This document shows, piece after piece, positions 44,508 to 54,430 of a stretch of 64,000 nt of DNA. Source of the stretch: PVC group bacterium. Lineage in GTDB: Bacteria; Verrucomicrobiota; Kiritimatiellia; CAIKKV01; CAITUY01. Within the stretch, counting starts at the first letter, position 1. Each line of letters starts with the position of its first letter. Under the pieces are notes generated by a model that searched no databases, had not been told where the DNA came from, and saw nothing but the letters and a program-made list of their open reading frames with translations. Location: contig CAMDCX010000003.1 of the NCBI GenBank assembly GCA_945890715.1, positions 34,705-98,704 of the forward strand. The letters run 5' to 3'. The position numbers and the translations under genes are program-made.

Positions 44508-45821
44508 TTATCGGCCCTTCACAAAATCACCAAAACTCCCGGCCATGTATTGGAGATGAGCGTCGGTCAACCCAGGATACACACCGATGAAAAAGGTGTT
44601 CGTCGTAATAAGATCCGTATTCAAAAGGTCACCGACAATCCGGCACGGAATTCCCTCGAACGCCGGATGACGCAACAGATTGCCGCTAAACAGATTTCGC
44701 GTCTCAATCTTCCGGCTCTCCAGGAATTGCGTCAGGTCATTCCGGGTAAACCCGGCTTCCTCCCGAACTGTGATCGGAAAAGCAAACCAGGCGGGATCCG
44801 ATTTCGGTGTCGCTTTGGGTAAAATTAACTGCCCCTCAAAAGGCTTGAGCATGCTGGTCAATTGAGTGAAGTTCTCCTTGCGACGCGCCACAAATCCATC
44901 CAGCTTTTTCAACTGCGCACACCCAATGGCCGCCTGCATATCCGTCACCTTGAGATTGTAGCCAATATGACTGTACACATACTTGTGGTCATATCCGGCA
45001 GGCAGGGTTCCAAACTGCTGACTGAACCGCTTTCCACAGGTATTGTTCTCACCCCCCGCGCAGTAACAATCACGTCCCCAATCTCTGAATGAGCGCGCGA
45101 TACGAGCCAGTTCGTCATCGTTTGTCACCACACAACCGCCCTCGCCCATCGTAATATGGTGAGCTGGATAGAACGAATGAGAGGCAAGATGACCGAACGA
45201 GCCCGTCAACTTTTCCCGGTAAAGAGAGCCCAGAGCATCACAGTTGTCCTCAATCACCCAGAGATCATGCTTTTTCGCCAACTCCAAAACACAGTCCAGA
45301 TCAAAGGGAACTCCCAGCGTATGCGCCATCATGATCGCGCGTGTTTTCGGCCCGATGGCCGCAGCAATTCGCTCCGGAATGGCGGTGTAGTCACCCAGAT
45401 TGACATCAATAAAAACGGGCACCAAATTATTCTGAAGAATCGGCGCCAGAGTCGTGGGAAAGCCCGCCGCCACCGTCAACACTTCATCGCCCGGCTTAAG
45501 CCTGCGCGCCCCCAACTTGGGCGACGTCAGAGTCGTCAGCGCAATGAGGTTTGCAGAGGATCCTGAATTGACCAGCAGAGCATTAGAAACCCCCAACTTA
45601 TCCGCAAAATCTGCCTCAAATTCTTCGGAATACCGCCCGGCTGTCAGAAAAAAATCTAAACTGGAATCGATCAAGTTGTGCAATTCATCGGCATCAAATA
45701 CGCGACCGGCGTAGTGAACAAGGTCGTTCCCGGGCGAAAAGGGCGCCTTCGTGAACTTCTCGGAACAATACACTTCAACTAATTTTAAGATCTCTGCGCG
45801 CAACTCATTCGGATTAGCCAT
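44508..45821 (-). CDS. rfbH: RfbH-type CDP-4-keto-6-deoxyglucose-3-dehydrase (DegT/DnrJ/EryC1 fold)
   Basis: SGSSANLIALTTLTSPKLG, EDNCDALGS, HSFYPAHHITMGEGG with His at the usual PLP-Lys position. Confidence 0.9.
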   Translation of the reverse strand: MANPNELRAEILKLVEVYCSEKFTKAPFSPGNDLVHYAGRVFDADELHNLIDSSLDFFLTAGRYSEEFEADFADKLGVSNALLVNSGSSANLIALTTLTSPKLGARRLKPGDEVLTVAAGFPTTLAPILQNNLVPVFIDVNLGDYTAIPERIAAAIGPKTRAIMMAHTLGVPFDLDCVLELAKKHDLWVIEDNCDALGSLYREKLTGSFGHLASHSFYPAHHITMGEGGCVVTNDDELARIARSFRDWGRDCYCAGGENNTCGKRFSQQFGTLPAGYDHKYVYSHIGYNLKVTDMQAAIGCAQLKKLDGFVARRKENFTQLTSMLKPFEGQLILPKATPKSDPAWFAFPITVREEAGFTRNDLTQFLESRKIETRNLFSGNLLRHPAFEGIPCRIVGDLLNTDLITTNTFFIGVYPGLTDAHLQYMAGSFGDFVKGR

Positions 45822-45857
45822 AATTTGAGCTTCCCTTGAATTTAAACCTGCGCATAA

Positions 45858-45952
45858 CCCCCTCTCCCTTTAGGAGAGAGGGTTGGGGTGAGGGTGTTCA
45901 GATCCTGGATAATACCCTCACCCTTTCCCTCTCCCCCAAGGGGAGAGAGAAA
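45858..45952. repeat. CCCTCTCCC/GGGAGAGGG doublet palindrome
   Basis: CTCTCCctttaGGAGAG ... GGGTGAGGGTG ... ACCCTCACCC ... CTCTCCCCcaaGGGGAGAG. Confidence 0.7.
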
Positions 45953-45970
45953 AGAGCACTACACAATAAT

Positions 45971-48067
45971 TTATTTTCCGCGTCCCCGCACAGTCAGCAG
46001 ACCGCCCAACAACGCAACCACTGACATCCCGCCCAGCACGCCAACCACTTGGAAAAGCGTCTCGTGCCAGCGCATCACGCCCAACACATAACCGCCCGCA
46101 CATAAATACAACGGAATCATGATCCTGAACCGCCGCTGGGCGAGTTCATAATTCATCAGCACCGTCAAGAGCGTCAGGGGTGCCAGAGCAAGCGCCATGC
46201 ACCTTAGGATATTGGCCTGGCCGGGATGAATTTCCTTGGACAAAATCCCCAGCAAAAATTCCGGAAATGCCAGACAAACCAACCCGATGCCGCCTCCGAG
46301 CAAAGCGGTCAGAATCATGGCCTTGATCAAGGTCCGGTGATTGGCACGGGAGGATTCGCCCACGGATGTCACCTTGGGAAACATAGCGGAACAAACAGGG
46401 CCGGGCAGGAAAAAGGCCATTCGTGCCCACATCGTTGCCTTCGAAAAAGCACCCGCTTCCTCAGGCGTGAAGTAGTATTTCACCAGCAGAACATCCGCAC
46501 TCGTCAGGACACCAAACGCCGTGACCGTCATCATGTACCCCCCCATATAGGAATACAAACCTGCCGGACGCTCCACTGTCTTCCAATGCCGACCCAGAAG
46601 CGAGAGGCAGACGGCTAAGGACAACACTACCGAGATCAGGATCCCGACCATATTGGCTGCCAACCCGCCCATTGCACCCAGTCCCAGCAGAGCCAGAATA
46701 ATCCCCAGCACCAGCCGCAGCAAAGTCCACCCATTCCCGATCAACGCAACCCACTCAAAGGCCTGCATCCCCGACAATACCCCTGAAGCCACCGATCCCA
46801 GCATCATCAGCACAATGGTTCCCGCGGCCAGATAAACCGGTCCTGGCGAATCCAGCTTGAACGCTCCCATCACGTCATGACGCCACAACACGACCATCAG
46901 CACAATCAGCACCGCAGGCAGCAGCAAATCCCGAAACAGCCCCACCATCATGGCAATAATTTTTTCCTGCTTTTCTTGCGCCGTGAAAAGCGCCGTGAAA
47001 TGGGTCACCGCCCCACTCAACGCACTGAGCGGCATGCTCAACATCATCAGGGCGCTTAAGGTCGCAAATAGCACCCCGTATTCCGCATTACCCAGCATTC
47101 GCGCCATGATAATCTGGAAGAGCATATTGCAAATATTGCCGAACTGGGCTCCTATAAACAAAACCAGACTGTGGGTAATCAGATGATCCCGCGCTTCCCC
47201 CACAGGATGAATCCAGGGACCCACAAATCCATACAGCTTCACCACCCAGCTAAACGGCGAATAGATCAGCCGCAACCGGACAAGCGCCATCATCATCTCC
47301 GTCGAAGCTTTTCCGACCTGAATCTTGGAGCCCTCAACATCATGCCAGGTTGTGGGGATTTCCTTGATGGCATACCCCGCCCGCCGCAATTGAAAAAGCA
47401 AATCGACATCAAAGGCCCACCGGGTAATCCCCAGATGCGGCAAAATGGCCTGAATCGCCTCTCGTCGCATTAATTTGGCGCCGCATTGGGTATCGGTGAG
47501 CCGTAACCCGAACAGGGTACGGGTCATCAGATTGAAAATCCGAGAGGCCAGTCGGCGGTCAAAGGATTGGCGGGGACTAACCTGAGACCCTCTGGCCCAG
47601 CGGGAGGCAATAATCCCCCCCGCCTCACCGATATTCTCGACCAAGTCATGAAAGGCTTCCGGCGGTGTGGAGCCATCGGCATCCACAAAGCCAATCAGAT
47701 CCCCCTTTGCCTGGCGGAACCCGACCATCAACGCCCCCCCCTTGCCGATGGGCTCGGGTTCGACGATAGTCCGGACAACTCCTTGAAAAGCACCTGCGGC
47801 CGCCGAGGCCGGCGGCCCTCCCTCAAGAACCGTTCCCATTGAATTCGGGAGGGCCAGCGGCCTCGCTGGCCGCCCTTTTGGATCGCAGGAATACTTAGCC
47901 GCAAAATCCGCCACAACCGCTTCGGTCTTATCCGTTGAACCGTTGATCACGATCAAAAATTCAACATCCGAGCCGTATCGGGAGGTGAAATAGGGAAGGT
48001 AGGCCTCCAACATGGGCCCTATCCGGTGCTCTTCATTATGGGCAGGAACAACTATCGAAAGCCGCAT
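45971..48067 (-). CDS. Fusion of GT2 glycosyltransferase and Wzx/MATE-like polysaccharide flippase
   Basis: MRLSIVVPAHNEEHRIGPMLEAYL...PIGKGGALMVGFRQAKGDLIGFVDADGST; then 10+ TMs. Repeat-coded insert PKGRPARPLALPNSMGTVLEGGPPASAAAGAFQG. Confidence 0.8.
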   Translation of the reverse strand: MRLSIVVPAHNEEHRIGPMLEAYLPYFTSRYGSDVEFLIVINGSTDKTEAVVADFAAKYSCDPKGRPARPLALPNSMGTVLEGGPPASAAAGAFQGVVRTIVEPEPIGKGGALMVGFRQAKGDLIGFVDADGSTPPEAFHDLVENIGEAGGIIASRWARGSQVSPRQSFDRRLASRIFNLMTRTLFGLRLTDTQCGAKLMRREAIQAILPHLGITRWAFDVDLLFQLRRAGYAIKEIPTTWHDVEGSKIQVGKASTEMMMALVRLRLIYSPFSWVVKLYGFVGPWIHPVGEARDHLITHSLVLFIGAQFGNICNMLFQIIMARMLGNAEYGVLFATLSALMMLSMPLSALSGAVTHFTALFTAQEKQEKIIAMMVGLFRDLLLPAVLIVLMVVLWRHDVMGAFKLDSPGPVYLAAGTIVLMMLGSVASGVLSGMQAFEWVALIGNGWTLLRLVLGIILALLGLGAMGGLAANMVGILISVVLSLAVCLSLLGRHWKTVERPAGLYSYMGGYMMTVTAFGVLTSADVLLVKYYFTPEEAGAFSKATMWARMAFFLPGPVCSAMFPKVTSVGESSRANHRTLIKAMILTALLGGGIGLVCLAFPEFLLGILSKEIHPGQANILRCMALALAPLTLLTVLMNYELAQRRFRIMIPLYLCAGGYVLGVMRWHETLFQVVGVLGGMSVVALLGGLLTVRGRGK
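47786..47879. repeat. Two-hairpin palindromic element inside the GT2-flippase CDS
   Basis: GGCCGCCG-AGGC-CGGCGGCC (47798-47817) and GGCCAGCG-GCCT-CGCTGGCC (47852-47871) within inverted outer arms AAAAG.../...CTTTT. Confidence 0.9.
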
Positions 48068-48117
48068 GCGAAGCATGATGCCAGAAGGACCCCAACAGGA
48101 ACAGGAAGAAGTTTTAA

Positions 48118-48400
48118 GATTTACCACGGAGTCGACGGAGGGCTGAGAGAGAGGAAAACGAAAAGAAGAAAATGTTGCGGCATTTGTATGCGGCGAGTAC
48201 ACCGCATAAAAATGCCGCAACACCGTTCCTGGAGAAGAGGAGAGGGTTTCAATAGTGCGAAGCACTTTTATTAATGCTTCTCGAATTTTCCTTCCAGAGA
48301 GGCGTTGCGCGATTTTTTCAAATGGAGTACTCACCATTTGAAAAAATCGTGCAACATTTCTTTCTCTCTCCCATTCCCCTCCGAGTCTCCGTGGTAAATC
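48118..48400. repeat. ~280-bp two-hairpin element, copy 1
   Basis: Ends GATTTACCACGGAG.../...CTCCGTGGTAAATC; hairpins 48174-48221 and 48304-48355. Confidence 0.92.
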
Positions 48401-48412
48401 TTCTCTTTCAGG

Positions 48413-49135
48413 CTAGTTTTTTCGCCAGGTCAGTCTCAGGGATGTCAGGTAGAGGAGATGACGGAGGCCGTTGAAGATTTCGAAGGGGGGGATTTTGGAG
48501 GCGCCCGCCCTCCGGTCGGCAAAACAAATCGGCACTTCGGCCATGCGGGCTCCCACACGGGAAAGCCGGAACACAATTTCCATGAAAAAACTGTAGCCAT
48601 TGGATTTGATCTTCCCCAAATCCACCCGACGCAGGAACTCAACGTCAAATGCCCGGAACGATGTCGTCATCTCGTGAAGAGGGATGCCCAGCAACCGCCG
48701 CGCCCACCAATTGGCCCAGATACTGATCACGCGCCGATACCCCGTATAGTTGCAGGAGCCACCCTTCATGTAGCGGGAGCCTGTCACAAAATCCACACCC
48801 TCAAGGGCTTTCAGGAGTCTCGGGATATCGTTCGGATCATGCGAAAAATCAGCATCCATGGTCACCAACGCCGCGTAATGCTGCTGTTCGGCATATGCCA
48901 TGGCCAACTCGTGGGCGCTGCCCAAACCCATTTTCCCGGGCCTGTGAATAACCTTGAGCCGGGAATGGGTAGTCGCCAACTCATCCAGACGCCGCCCCGT
49001 TCCATCCGGTGAGTTATCGTCCACCACCAGCATTTCATACCCGGGATCCAGCCCCAGAATCGCCGTGCATAACGGAACGATGTTCTCGCCCTCGTTATAC
49101 GTCGCCGTAAATATGAGCGTCTTCTTCCCCATCAT
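48413..49135 (-). CDS. Polyprenol-phosphate mannosyltransferase-like GT2 (DPM1 family)
   Basis: LIFTATYNEGENIVPLCTAIL, MLVVDDNSPDGTGRRLDEL, MDADFSHDPNDIPRLL, SRYMKGG. Confidence 0.9.
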   Translation of the reverse strand: MMGKKTLIFTATYNEGENIVPLCTAILGLDPGYEMLVVDDNSPDGTGRRLDELATTHSRLKVIHRPGKMGLGSAHELAMAYAEQQHYAALVTMDADFSHDPNDIPRLLKALEGVDFVTGSRYMKGGSCNYTGYRRVISIWANWWARRLLGIPLHEMTTSFRAFDVEFLRRVDLGKIKSNGYSFFMEIVFRLSRVGARMAEVPICFADRRAGASKIPPFEIFNGLRHLLYLTSLRLTWRKN

Positions 49136-49156
49136 TAAACTCCTAAGAGAAGAGAA

Positions 49157-49434
49157 GATTTACCACGGAGAGGCGGAGGGTTGCGAGAGAGAAAGACGAA
49201 AAAAGAAAATGTTGCGGCATTTGTATGCGGTGAGTACTCCGCATACAAATGCCGCAACACCATTCTGGAGAAGAGGAGAGGGTTTTAATAGTGCGAGACA
49301 ATACTTATGCTCTTCGGATTTTCCTTCCGGAGAGGTGTTGCGCGATTTTTTCAAATGGAGTACTCACCATTTGAAAAAATCGCACAACATTTTCTTCTCT
49401 CCCTCATCCCCCTCCGCCTCTCCGTGGTATAATC
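49157..49434. repeat. ~280-bp two-hairpin element, copy 2
   Basis: GATTTACCACGGAGAGGCGGAGGG.../...CCCCCTCCGCCTCTCCGTGGTATAATC; hairpins 49211-49258 and 49337-49388. Confidence 0.92.
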
Positions 49435-49440
49435 TTTTCT

Positions 49441-51249
49441 TTACACGCCCAGGCGCTGCTTCAGGCCTTCCAGCTCCTTTTTCAGAGCGGCAGGAAGTTT
49501 ATCACCAAATTTATCGTAGTTGGCGCTGATGTCGGCGATCTCTGCCTTCCATCCCTCGGGATCAACGGCCAGCAACTGCTTCATGTCCTCAGGCGTGGTC
49601 TTCAGGCCGGACAAATCGAGCCCGTCCGCCGTCGGCAGATTGCCGATCGCCGTCTTGACCGCCTTGCCGGTGCCCTCAATGCGCTCGCAAATCCACTTCA
49701 GGACGCGACTGTTGTCACCGTACCCCGGCCACAACCACTTGCCTTCAGGACTCTTGCGGAACCAATTGACAAAGAAGACTTTCGGCAACTTGCTCCGATC
49801 GGTGCGACCCGCCATAGACAACCAGTGTGCAAAGTAATCACCCATGTGGTAGCCACAGAACGGCAACATGGCAAACGGATCACGCCGCAACACGCCAGCC
49901 TTGCCCAACGCCGCCGCCGTGGTCTCGGACCCCGTGGAGGACCCCATGAACACCCCATGCTCCCAGCTGAACGCCTCATTCACCAGAGGAATCGTCGAAG
50001 GACGCCGTCCCCCAAACAGGAACGCCGAGATCGGCACGCCGGCCGGATTCTGCCAGTCCTCATCAATCACCGGGCACTGGGCCGCAGGCGCCGTGAAACG
50101 GGCATTCGCATGCGCCGCCTTGCGACCACAATCCGGAGTCCACTCCTTGCCTTCCCAGTCAATCGCCTTCGCCGGCGCGGGAATTCCCATATCTTCCCAC
50201 CAGATATCGCCTTCGGGCGTCAGGGCCACATTCGTGAAAATGGTGTCCTTAACAATTGTCTTCATCGCATTGGGATTCGACTGGTCCGAGGTGCCCGGCG
50301 CCACGCCAAAGAAACCGGACTCGGGATTCATCGCATACAACCGGCCATCCTCACCCACACGAATCCAGGCAATATCATCACCCAGGCACTTGACCGACCA
50401 GCCCGGCAGGCTCGGCTGCATCATGGCCAGATTCGTCTTGCCGCACGCGCTCGGGAAGGCGGCGCAGACATAATGCTTCTTGCCCGCTGGCGAAGTCAGA
50501 GCCAGGATCACCATATGTTCAGCCATCCAGCCCTCTTTGCGGGCAATGGACGACGCAATGCGAAGCGCCAGGCATTTCTTGCCGAGCAGAGCGTTTCCAC
50601 CATACCCCGAACCATAGGACATGATCGACTGCTCTTCGGGAAAATGAACGATATACTTCTTTGCGGGATCCGGCTCGCAGGGCCAGGCCACATCCGCTTG
50701 ACCGGGCTTCAGCGGCGCGCCAACCGAGTGCATACACTCCACGAAACTACCCGTAGCGCCCAGCTTGTCGAGCACGGCCTTGCCCATACGGGTCATGATC
50801 CGCATATTAACCACAACATAAGCCGAATCGGTAAGTTCAATACCGATCTTGGCGATGGGAGAGTCCAGAGGCCCCATCGAGAACGGAATCACATACATCG
50901 TGCGACCCTGCATACAACCGGCATACAATCCGGACATCATCGTCTTCATTTCATCGGGATTCGCCCAGTTGTTGGTCGGACCCGCATCATCCTTCGACTT
51001 GGAGCAGATATAGGTGCGATCCTCCACGCGAGCCACATCGCTGACATGGGAACGGGCAAGAAAACAGCCGGGCCGCAACTTTGGGTTGAGGGGCGTGAAT
51101 GTACCCGCCTTCACCATGTCCTGGCAAAGTCGGTCATACTCGGCCTGGGAGCCATCGCACCAATACACATTGGCCGCCTGGGTCAGCTTGGCCACTTCAT
51201 TCACCCAATCCATCAGCTTACGGTTCGTGGTCGGTACAGTTGACATCAT
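49441..51249 (-). CDS. pckG: Phosphoenolpyruvate carboxykinase (GTP)
   Basis: [46 protein letters not shown]; start refined to [11 protein letters not shown]. Confidence 0.96.
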   Translation of the reverse strand: MMSTVPTTNRKLMDWVNEVAKLTQAANVYWCDGSQAEYDRLCQDMVKAGTFTPLNPKLRPGCFLARSHVSDVARVEDRTYICSKSKDDAGPTNNWANPDEMKTMMSGLYAGCMQGRTMYVIPFSMGPLDSPIAKIGIELTDSAYVVVNMRIMTRMGKAVLDKLGATGSFVECMHSVGAPLKPGQADVAWPCEPDPAKKYIVHFPEEQSIMSYGSGYGGNALLGKKCLALRIASSIARKEGWMAEHMVILALTSPAGKKHYVCAAFPSACGKTNLAMMQPSLPGWSVKCLGDDIAWIRVGEDGRLYAMNPESGFFGVAPGTSDQSNPNAMKTIVKDTIFTNVALTPEGDIWWEDMGIPAPAKAIDWEGKEWTPDCGRKAAHANARFTAPAAQCPVIDEDWQNPAGVPISAFLFGGRRPSTIPLVNEAFSWEHGVFMGSSTGSETTAAALGKAGVLRRDPFAMLPFCGYHMGDYFAHWLSMAGRTDRSKLPKVFFVNWFRKSPEGKWLWPGYGDNSRVLKWICERIEGTGKAVKTAIGNLPTADGLDLSGLKTTPEDMKQLLAVDPEGWKAEIADISANYDKFGDKLPAALKKELEGLKQRLGV

Positions 51250-51359
51250 TTTCTCCTTAGGTTTATCGAATTTGGCGGCGCAGTCTAACAGGGAAGACCC
51301 CAAAAACAAGCCTAATTTGAGGTCGCTTTCCAGAAAAACAATCGGTAGTAAAAGGAGCC

Positions 51360-51947
51360 ATGCAACTGATTTTGGCTTCACAATCCAAGGGACGGGCGGC
51401 CTTGTTAAAGGCGGCAGGCTACCGATTCCGGCAAATTCCATCCCGAATCGAGGAACCGCCACCACCTGAAGGAGCTCCTCTGGAACAATATGTTCTGGAG
51501 CTCGCCATTCTGAAGGCCAAGGCCATTGCTGAAAAGCATCCCAACGCCATCGTCATCGGGGCCGATACCGCCCTGATACTTGGCCGGAATGTAATCGGGA
51601 AACCCGGCACTCTGGCCGCCGCCCGCCGGATGCTCGCCTTACTGGGCGGACGGAAACACCTCATCAGCAGCGCAGTATGCATCATTTTCCCGAAACGTAC
51701 CCCGGGCGGGAAAAGCCGGATTCTGAAAGTCGTGGATACCGCCCAGGTCACTTTGCGAAAATGGTCCCCCGCCCGCATCCAGATGCATGTGGCCTTAACC
51801 CGCCCGCTCTCCTGGGCTGGCGCCTACGCCGTTCAGGATCCCTTCTCCGCCGCAATTGTTGAGCGGATTGATGGAGACCTCGCCACTGTTATAGGACTAC
51901 CGTGGGCAAAGTTGGAGAAAGTACTCAGAAGTCAGTATTCAGAATAA
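51360..51947 (+). CDS. maf: Maf-family nucleotide pyrophosphatase
   Basis: [42 protein letters not shown]; start after AAAGGAG; last residues lie in a heptamer repeat. Confidence 0.93.
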   Translation: MQLILASQSKGRAALLKAAGYRFRQIPSRIEEPPPPEGAPLEQYVLELAILKAKAIAEKHPNAIVIGADTALILGRNVIGKPGTLAAARRMLALLGGRKHLISSAVCIIFPKRTPGGKSRILKVVDTAQVTLRKWSPARIQMHVALTRPLSWAGAYAVQDPFSAAIVERIDGDLATVIGLPWAKLEKVLRSQYSE

Positions 51948-52018
51948 AGCAAAAAGGCATGAAGCGTTGCCACTCCATGCCCTCCATTCTGAATTCTGGA
52001 TTCTGACTCCTGAATTCT
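51921..52018. repeat. Inverted heptamer arrays (TCAGAAT/TCAGAAG type) flanking a central hairpin
   Basis: gtactcagaagtcagtattcagaat ... ggcatg...ccatgcc ... attctgaattctggattctgactcctgaattct. Confidence 0.75.
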
Positions 52019-52025
52019 CCCCTCC

Positions 52026-53270
52026 TTACACCCTCTTCAGCAACAGCGACGCATTATGTCCGCCGAAGCCGAGGGAGTTGTTCAGACAGGCGCGAATCTG
52101 GAACTGGCGGGTCTGGTTCGGCACATAATCCAGATCGCACTCGGGATCCGGCGTCGTATAGTTCCATGTTCCAGGCACCACGCCCGTATGAATCGCCATC
52201 GCGCAAACCACGGTCTCCAACCCGCCCGCCGCACCCAGAAGGTGGCCGGTCACCGACTTGGTGGAGCTGACCATGACCTTCTTCGACTGTTCGCCGAGTG
52301 CCAGTTTCACGGCAGCCGTCTCGTTCTTGTCGTTAAGCGGGGTGCTGGTGCCGTGGGCATTGACATAATCAATCTGGTCCGGCGTCAGTTTCGCATCCGC
52401 AATCGCCTTGGACATGGCGCGCGCCGCGCCCTCGCCACCGGGTGCCGGGGCCGTAATATGGCTGGCATCGCAAGTGGCTCCATAGCCACTGACTTCGGCG
52501 TAAATCCTGGCCCCGCGTTTGACCGCGTGCTCATATTCCTCAAGAACGACAATGCCAGCGCCTTCGCCCATGATAAACCCGTCGCGATCCAGGTCAAACG
52601 GCCGGCTGGCATGCGTCGGGTCGTCATTCCGGGTGCTCATCGCCTTCATCGCCGAAAATCCGGCAATCCCCAGTGGACAGACAACAGCCTCGGTTCCGCC
52701 CGCCACCATGATGTCGGCATCACCATACTGGATCTGGCGTGTCGCGTCACCAATCGCATGGGTTCCGCTCGCACAGGCCGTCACCACACAGGTATTGGGG
52801 CCTTTCAGACCGTGCTCAATGGCCACCATACCGGAGGCCATATTGACAATCATCATCGGAATCATGAACGGGGAGTTGCGATCCGGACCGCGGTTCAACA
52901 GAACCGAGTGCTGATCCTCCATCGTGATCAATCCGCCGACACCCGACCCGATCATGCAACCCGCGCGGTTCGCATCCTCATTGGCAAATTGAATGCCAGA
53001 ATCCTGAACAGCCAGCTTGGACGCTGCCACAGCATAGTGACAGAACGGATCCATCCGGCGCTGTTCTTTTTTAGGAATATACTTGTCGATCTCAAATTCA
53101 ATCACTTCGCCGGCAATCTGAGTGGCCATGGCGGAAGCGTCGAATCGTGTGATGCGGCGAATGCCGGACGTCCCGCTCAGGAGCCTCTGCCAGAAGACAG
53201 TGAGATCACATCCCAGCGGCGACACCACACCCAAACCCGTAATAACAACTCTGCGTTTTTCCATAGCCAT
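52026..53270 (-). CDS. fabF: Beta-ketoacyl-ACP synthase II
   Basis: RRVVITGLGVVSPLG, VTACASGTHAIGDA, NAHGTSTPLND; start refined. Confidence 0.97.
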   Translation of the reverse strand: MAMEKRRVVITGLGVVSPLGCDLTVFWQRLLSGTSGIRRITRFDASAMATQIAGEVIEFEIDKYIPKKEQRRMDPFCHYAVAASKLAVQDSGIQFANEDANRAGCMIGSGVGGLITMEDQHSVLLNRGPDRNSPFMIPMMIVNMASGMVAIEHGLKGPNTCVVTACASGTHAIGDATRQIQYGDADIMVAGGTEAVVCPLGIAGFSAMKAMSTRNDDPTHASRPFDLDRDGFIMGEGAGIVVLEEYEHAVKRGARIYAEVSGYGATCDASHITAPAPGGEGAARAMSKAIADAKLTPDQIDYVNAHGTSTPLNDKNETAAVKLALGEQSKKVMVSSTKSVTGHLLGAAGGLETVVCAMAIHTGVVPGTWNYTTPDPECDLDYVPNQTRQFQIRACLNNSLGFGGHNASLLLKRV

Positions 53271-53354
53271 TCCCTCAAAATTACGTTTCGTGCCAAATGA
53301 AAGCAGAGCCGGGGAGATGTTGCCATCTCCCCGGTTCCACAAGCCGTTCAGAAC

Positions 53355-53594
53355 TTAGGCGCCGATGCCCTTGCTCTTCAAATACTCGATGACGCCGCCG
53401 ACCGTGGTCAGCTTCTCGGCATCCTCATCCGGAATCTCAGCGCCGAATTCCTCTTCGAACGCCATGACGAGTTCCACCGTATCCAACGAATCCGCGCCCA
53501 AATCCTCGATGAAAGAAGCCTCGGGGGTGACCTGTTCGGCATTCACGCCCAGCTGTTCGACGATGATATCCCTGACTTTATCTTCCAATGCCAT
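53355..53594 (-). CDS. acpP: Acyl carrier protein
   Basis: [37 protein letters not shown]. Confidence 0.98.
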   Translation of the reverse strand: MALEDKVRDIIVEQLGVNAEQVTPEASFIEDLGADSLDTVELVMAFEEEFGAEIPDEDAEKLTTVGGVIEYLKSKGIGA

Positions 53595-53626
53595 GTTCCT
53601 ACTCCTTCTTTATGTTTCTCTCAGCC

Positions 53627-54373
53627 TTATTGCATCACCATTCCACCGCAAACCGGGAGAACCTGACCTGTCATGTATGACGAGTTTTCACCCGCCAGAA
53701 ACAGCACCACGTTCGCCACGTCATCCGGCTGGCCAAACCGGCCCATCGGAATGATATCCAACATCTTCTTGCGCACCTCTTCGGGAAGTACATCCGTCAT
53801 CCGGGTCTGGATAAACCCCGGGGCGACAGCGTTCACCCTGATGTTGCGCGGGGCCAGCTCCTTCGCCGCCGACTTCGTCAACGCGATGACTCCAGCCTTT
53901 GAGGCGGCGTAATTACACTGTCCCGCATTGCCAATCAAGCCAATAATTGAAGCCACATTGACGATGGCGCCGGTGCGCTGCTTCATCATCGGGCGAGCCA
54001 CCGCCTTGGTGAACAGGAAAGTCCCCTTCAGGTTCACTGAAATCACGGCATCCCAGTCCTCCTCAGACATCCGGATCATGAGGGTATCCTTCGTGATTCC
54101 GGCGTTATTGATCAAAATATCGATCTTTCCAAACTCTTTGATGACCCCGCCGACAACGGCATCCACGGCGGCAGATTGGCTCACATCAGCCTCATAACAC
54201 TTCACCTTCCGCCCGGCCGCCTCAATCAGGCCCACCGTTTCGGTCAGCCATTCGGCCTTCAGGTCGCACAGGGCAATGTCGCATCCCTCAACCGCCAGCT
54301 TTTTCGCAATCGCCTGCCCGATACCCCGGGCCGCCCCCGTCACTAAAGCAATTTTACCTGTCATTGTACTCAT
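53627..54373 (-). CDS. fabG: 3-oxoacyl-ACP reductase
   Basis: [49 protein letters not shown]; start refined. Confidence 0.97.
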   Translation of the reverse strand: MSTMTGKIALVTGAARGIGQAIAKKLAVEGCDIALCDLKAEWLTETVGLIEAAGRKVKCYEADVSQSAAVDAVVGGVIKEFGKIDILINNAGITKDTLMIRMSEEDWDAVISVNLKGTFLFTKAVARPMMKQRTGAIVNVASIIGLIGNAGQCNYAASKAGVIALTKSAAKELAPRNIRVNAVAPGFIQTRMTDVLPEEVRKKMLDIIPMGRFGQPDDVANVVLFLAGENSSYMTGQVLPVCGGMVMQ

Positions 54374-54387
54374 TAGTTGCTTCCTTT

Positions 54388-54426
54388 CACCCTCACCCCA
54401 CCCCTCTCCCCTCAAGGGAGAGGGAG
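54388..54426. repeat. Solitary CCCTCACCCC...CTCTCCC/GGGAGAG hairpin unit
   Basis: CACCCTCACCCCACCCCTCTCCCCTCAAGGGAGAGGG; same family as 45858-45952. Confidence 0.65.
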
Positions 54427-54430
54427 ACTC

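Noticed and set aside
45971-48337. Upstream 90-codon extension of the GT2-flippase ORF
   Set aside because: The extension is translated from the 280-bp repeat and leader; the GT2 family N-terminus starts at MRLSIVVPAHNEE (48067).
49825-51243. 472-aa plus-strand ORF opposite pckG
   Set aside because: Antisense shadow; pckG on the minus strand has full-length family motifs.
52056-53300. 414-aa plus-strand ORF opposite fabF
   Set aside because: Antisense shadow of fabF; no domain or ribosome-binding site recognised.
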